Shown here: in pieces, positions 4,012-5,597 of the stretch
Layout of the letters: each line of letters begins with the position of its first letter
How positions within the stretch are numbered: position 1 is the stretch's first letter
Assembly (NCBI GenBank): GCA_947455695.1
Contig: CANGRN010000125.1
Location: 1-5,597 of the forward strand
Source: Alphaproteobacteria bacterium
GTDB taxonomy: Bacteria; Pseudomonadota; Alphaproteobacteria; Micropepsales; Micropepsaceae
Length of the DNA stretch: 5,597 nt
Direction of reading: 5' to 3'
Notes under the pieces: model-generated
Seen by the model: only the letters and a program-made list of their open reading frames with translations
Database searches by the model: none
What the model was told of the DNA's origin: nothing
Position numbers and translations under genes: made by a program

Positions 4012-5547
4012 TCACTGCTTCTTCAGTTCCAGCCATTGGGTGAGCGCCCCGCGATTGACGCTGTCGCCCGCCACCGATCCCGCGGACACAGGACCGCTCA
4101 GGACATTGCCGCGCAGGTCCAGCCCAAAGGAAAGCGTGTAGCCTTGGCGACGTTGTGCATCCTCGATGCCAAGATCTCCCCAAGCCTGGCCGGTGAGTTC
4201 TCCATCCTGGAACTGCGCCTGGTTGAGTAGCGAGGCCAGGCCCGTCCCGAGTTTCACCTGCGGCTCGCTATCGGGCAGAATTGTCAGCGTGGCGGGAACA
4301 TCTCCCCGGTAGGTGTGCAGGGTGCCCCTCCAGGTTCCGAGCAGAGTCGCGTCCGGATGAAAGGGCGCCGGCGCCGGTTGCGGTCTCACCGGCATTTGCC
4401 ATTTCGGCAACAAGACCTTGAGAATGGCATTCGCGACCGGATAGGCGCTGTCATTGTCCCGCGCATTGATCAATACGGCAACGGCAAGATCCTCCGAAGG
4501 AACAAGGATCAATTCGGTGGAGACACCAGCCATGCCACCCCCATGCGCCAGGGTATGATAGCCATCGGCCCGGTTGTCGCCGACACCCCAGCCCACCCCG
4601 TATCCATTGCCGTTGTTTGTCCTGGCCTTTCCGGTATTGATCGTCGACCGGTGCATCTCGTCGATCGATGCATCGGACAGGATCGCCGCCTGGTCCGCGA
4701 GATGATCCTTGAGATGGAACATGCCGAAGCGGATCAGGTCGTGCGCACTGGAATAGACCGCGCAGGCACCAGGGTGGTCGGAATCGTAGAGCGGAATGGG
4801 CATGCCCTTTTCGTCGTATCGGACAGCCACGGATGCTGCGAGGCCCGGGGGAATGTCCACTGAGGTGTGTGTCAGGCCCAGTTTGCGAAACACCGCATCG
4901 CGCATGAAGTCGGCATAGCTCTGGCCCGACACGCGCGACGCGACATAGCCCAGGATGCCATAGGCAATATTGGAATACTGAAAGCGCTGGCCCGGAACGG
5001 TGACGATGTTGCCGTAGCGGCGGATAGTCTCGTCATCCGATGGCACCGGGTAAGGGCCGTTCCGGACAAAGAACTGGGCATGAAGGGGCAATCCGGACGA
5101 ATGATTGGCAACACGCCGCACCGTTGCCTGGCGCGCGTCGCCCGCCCACCCCTTCAATTTTGCTTCTCCCAGGTAATCGTCGATCGGCTTGTCCAGATCG
5201 ATCTTCCCCGCCTGGACAAGCGTCATCAGGCCAGTCGCGGTAAAGGGCTTTGACACCGAAGCCAGCGAATACACCGTGTTCTCGGTTGCCGGAATCTTCT
5301 TTTCGCGATCGGCCCAGCCGAAGCCTTCTTCCCAGACAATTTTTCCATGCTGCGCCACAGCGACCGAAATGGATGGCGCCGAACCATCCGCCAATTTCCG
5401 GCGGATGAGTTCGCGGATGCTTTCGAAGCGGTCGTTGCCTTTCCCCCGGGAAGGCGATGCATAGATCTGCGGCGCCGATACCAGCGCGGCCAAAAGCAGA
5501 CAAAGAAGGTGGCGGGAATACCGCCCCCGCTTGCGATTTATTTTCAT
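4012..5547 (-). CDS. Exported serine hydrolase, class C beta-lactamase / penicillin-binding-protein fold
   Basis: The 511-residue product starts with a basic and hydrophobic signal peptide (1-30, likely cut after YA30), so it should act in the periplasm or outside. The catalytic domain (about 40-382) carries S97-V-S-K100 (nucleophile and general base), Y191-S-N193 (second motif) and H335-G-G (the KTG-equivalent motif), plus NHSSGLP (148-154), all intact. A proline-rich linker (386-398) leads to a beta-rich C-terminal domain (about 400-511), common in this family. Members include AmpC, D-aminopeptidases, esterases such as EstB, and many proteins of unknown substrate. Motifs cannot separate these, and a beta-lactam resistance role should not be assumed. 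The start is supported by GAGGAAA five bases upstream. The gene converges on the membrane protein gene. Confidence 0.92.
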   Translation of the reverse strand: MKINRKRGRYSRHLLCLLLAALVSAPQIYASPSRGKGNDRFESIRELIRRKLADGSAPSISVAVAQHGKIVWEEGFGWADREKKIPATENTVYSLASVSKPFTATGLMTLVQAGKIDLDKPIDDYLGEAKLKGWAGDARQATVRRVANHSSGLPLHAQFFVRNGPYPVPSDDETIRRYGNIVTVPGQRFQYSNIAYGILGYVASRVSGQSYADFMRDAVFRKLGLTHTSVDIPPGLAASVAVRYDEKGMPIPLYDSDHPGACAVYSSAHDLIRFGMFHLKDHLADQAAILSDASIDEMHRSTINTGKARTNNGNGYGVGWGVGDNRADGYHTLAHGGGMAGVSTELILVPSEDLAVAVLINARDNDSAYPVANAILKVLLPKWQMPVRPQPAPAPFHPDATLLGTWRGTLHTYRGDVPATLTILPDSEPQVKLGTGLASLLNQAQFQDGELTGQAWGDLGIEDAQRRQGYTLSFGLDLRGNVLSGPVSAGSVAGDSVNRGALTQWLELKKQ

Positions 5548-5552
5548 TCTTG

Positions 5553-5559
5553 TTTCCTC
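5553..5559 (-). promoter_or_regulatory. Shine-Dalgarno site of the serine hydrolase gene
   Basis: On the minus strand GAGGAAA precedes the ATG at 5547 by five bases. It is the best ribosome site in the window and fixes the start of the signal peptide. Confidence 0.75.
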
Positions 5560-5562
5560 GGA

Positions 5563-5583
5563 TTTGGCAACGTCTGTTGCAAA
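5563..5583. promoter_or_regulatory. Operator-like inverted repeat upstream of the serine hydrolase gene
   Basis: GCAAC (5567-5571) and GTTGC (5576-5580) flank GTCT, and the outer TTT (5563-5565) and AAA (5581-5583) extend the symmetry with one extra G on one side. The site lies just upstream of the Shine-Dalgarno sequence, where a repressor could act. Any promoter would lie beyond or at the edge of the window, so the assignment is tentative. Confidence 0.35.
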
Positions 5584-5597
5584 CCGCCGTCCGCCGC

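Noticed and set aside
4315..5253. Two plus-strand open frames of 182 and 128 codons antisense to the serine hydrolase
   Set aside because: They cover the catalytic region of an intact, motif-bearing gene and have no recognisable product.
4012..5547. Calling the hydrolase an antibiotic-resistance beta-lactamase
   Set aside because: SxxK, YxN and HGG are shared by the whole S12/class C fold family, and the length and C-terminal domain do not fit a typical AmpC.

Overview
The window looks like chromosomal DNA of a high-GC alphaproteobacterium. The main evidence is the C-terminal part of CobT, the aerobic cobaltochelatase subunit, next to a ribosomal protein L28 gene and a DUF3108 periplasmic protein, a core-gene neighbourhood that fits that class. 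I cannot name the genus from this sequence.

Positions 1-1283: the 3' end of cobT (+) faces a membrane protein gene on the minus strand that resembles the VUT/YhhQ (DUF165) queuosine-precursor transporter family. Their tails are separated by 87 bp. That gap is largely filled by a compact palindromic element (429-489) that can fold into a three-way junction and also supplies the stop codon of the membrane protein gene.

Positions 1357-2646: rpmB (L28, minus) and a DUF3108 gene (plus) are divergent. The 144 bp between them holds a well-formed promoter for rpmB (TTGACG, 17 bp, TATGAA) and a perfect TATAAT box for the DUF3108 gene, placed back to back. The rpmB leader (about 50 nt) contains a GC-rich hairpin.

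Positions 2647-3112: a 466-bp stretch without a convincing gene. It holds an orphan promoter-like box, a small hairpin, a palindrome resembling a NrdR box, an AT-rich patch (about 37% GC by hand count over 2791-2870) and a second palindrome just upstream of the next gene. I read it as the boundary between the core block and an accessory block.

Positions 3113-5547: two convergent genes of accessory type. One encodes a histidine-containing multi-pass membrane protein of unknown function (+). The other encodes an exported class C beta-lactamase-fold serine hydrolase (-) with intact SxxK, YxN and HGG motifs, a good Shine-Dalgarno site and an operator-like inverted repeat just upstream.

The genes do not form one pathway. 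CobT serves cobalamin synthesis, L28 the ribosome, the DUF3108 protein and the hydrolase act in the envelope, and the two membrane proteins are uncharacterised. I see no CRISPR array, intact insertion sequence or RNA gene. The most unusual items are the three-way-junction element at 429-489 and the orphan regulatory region at 2647-3112. No clearly new multi-gene system is visible.
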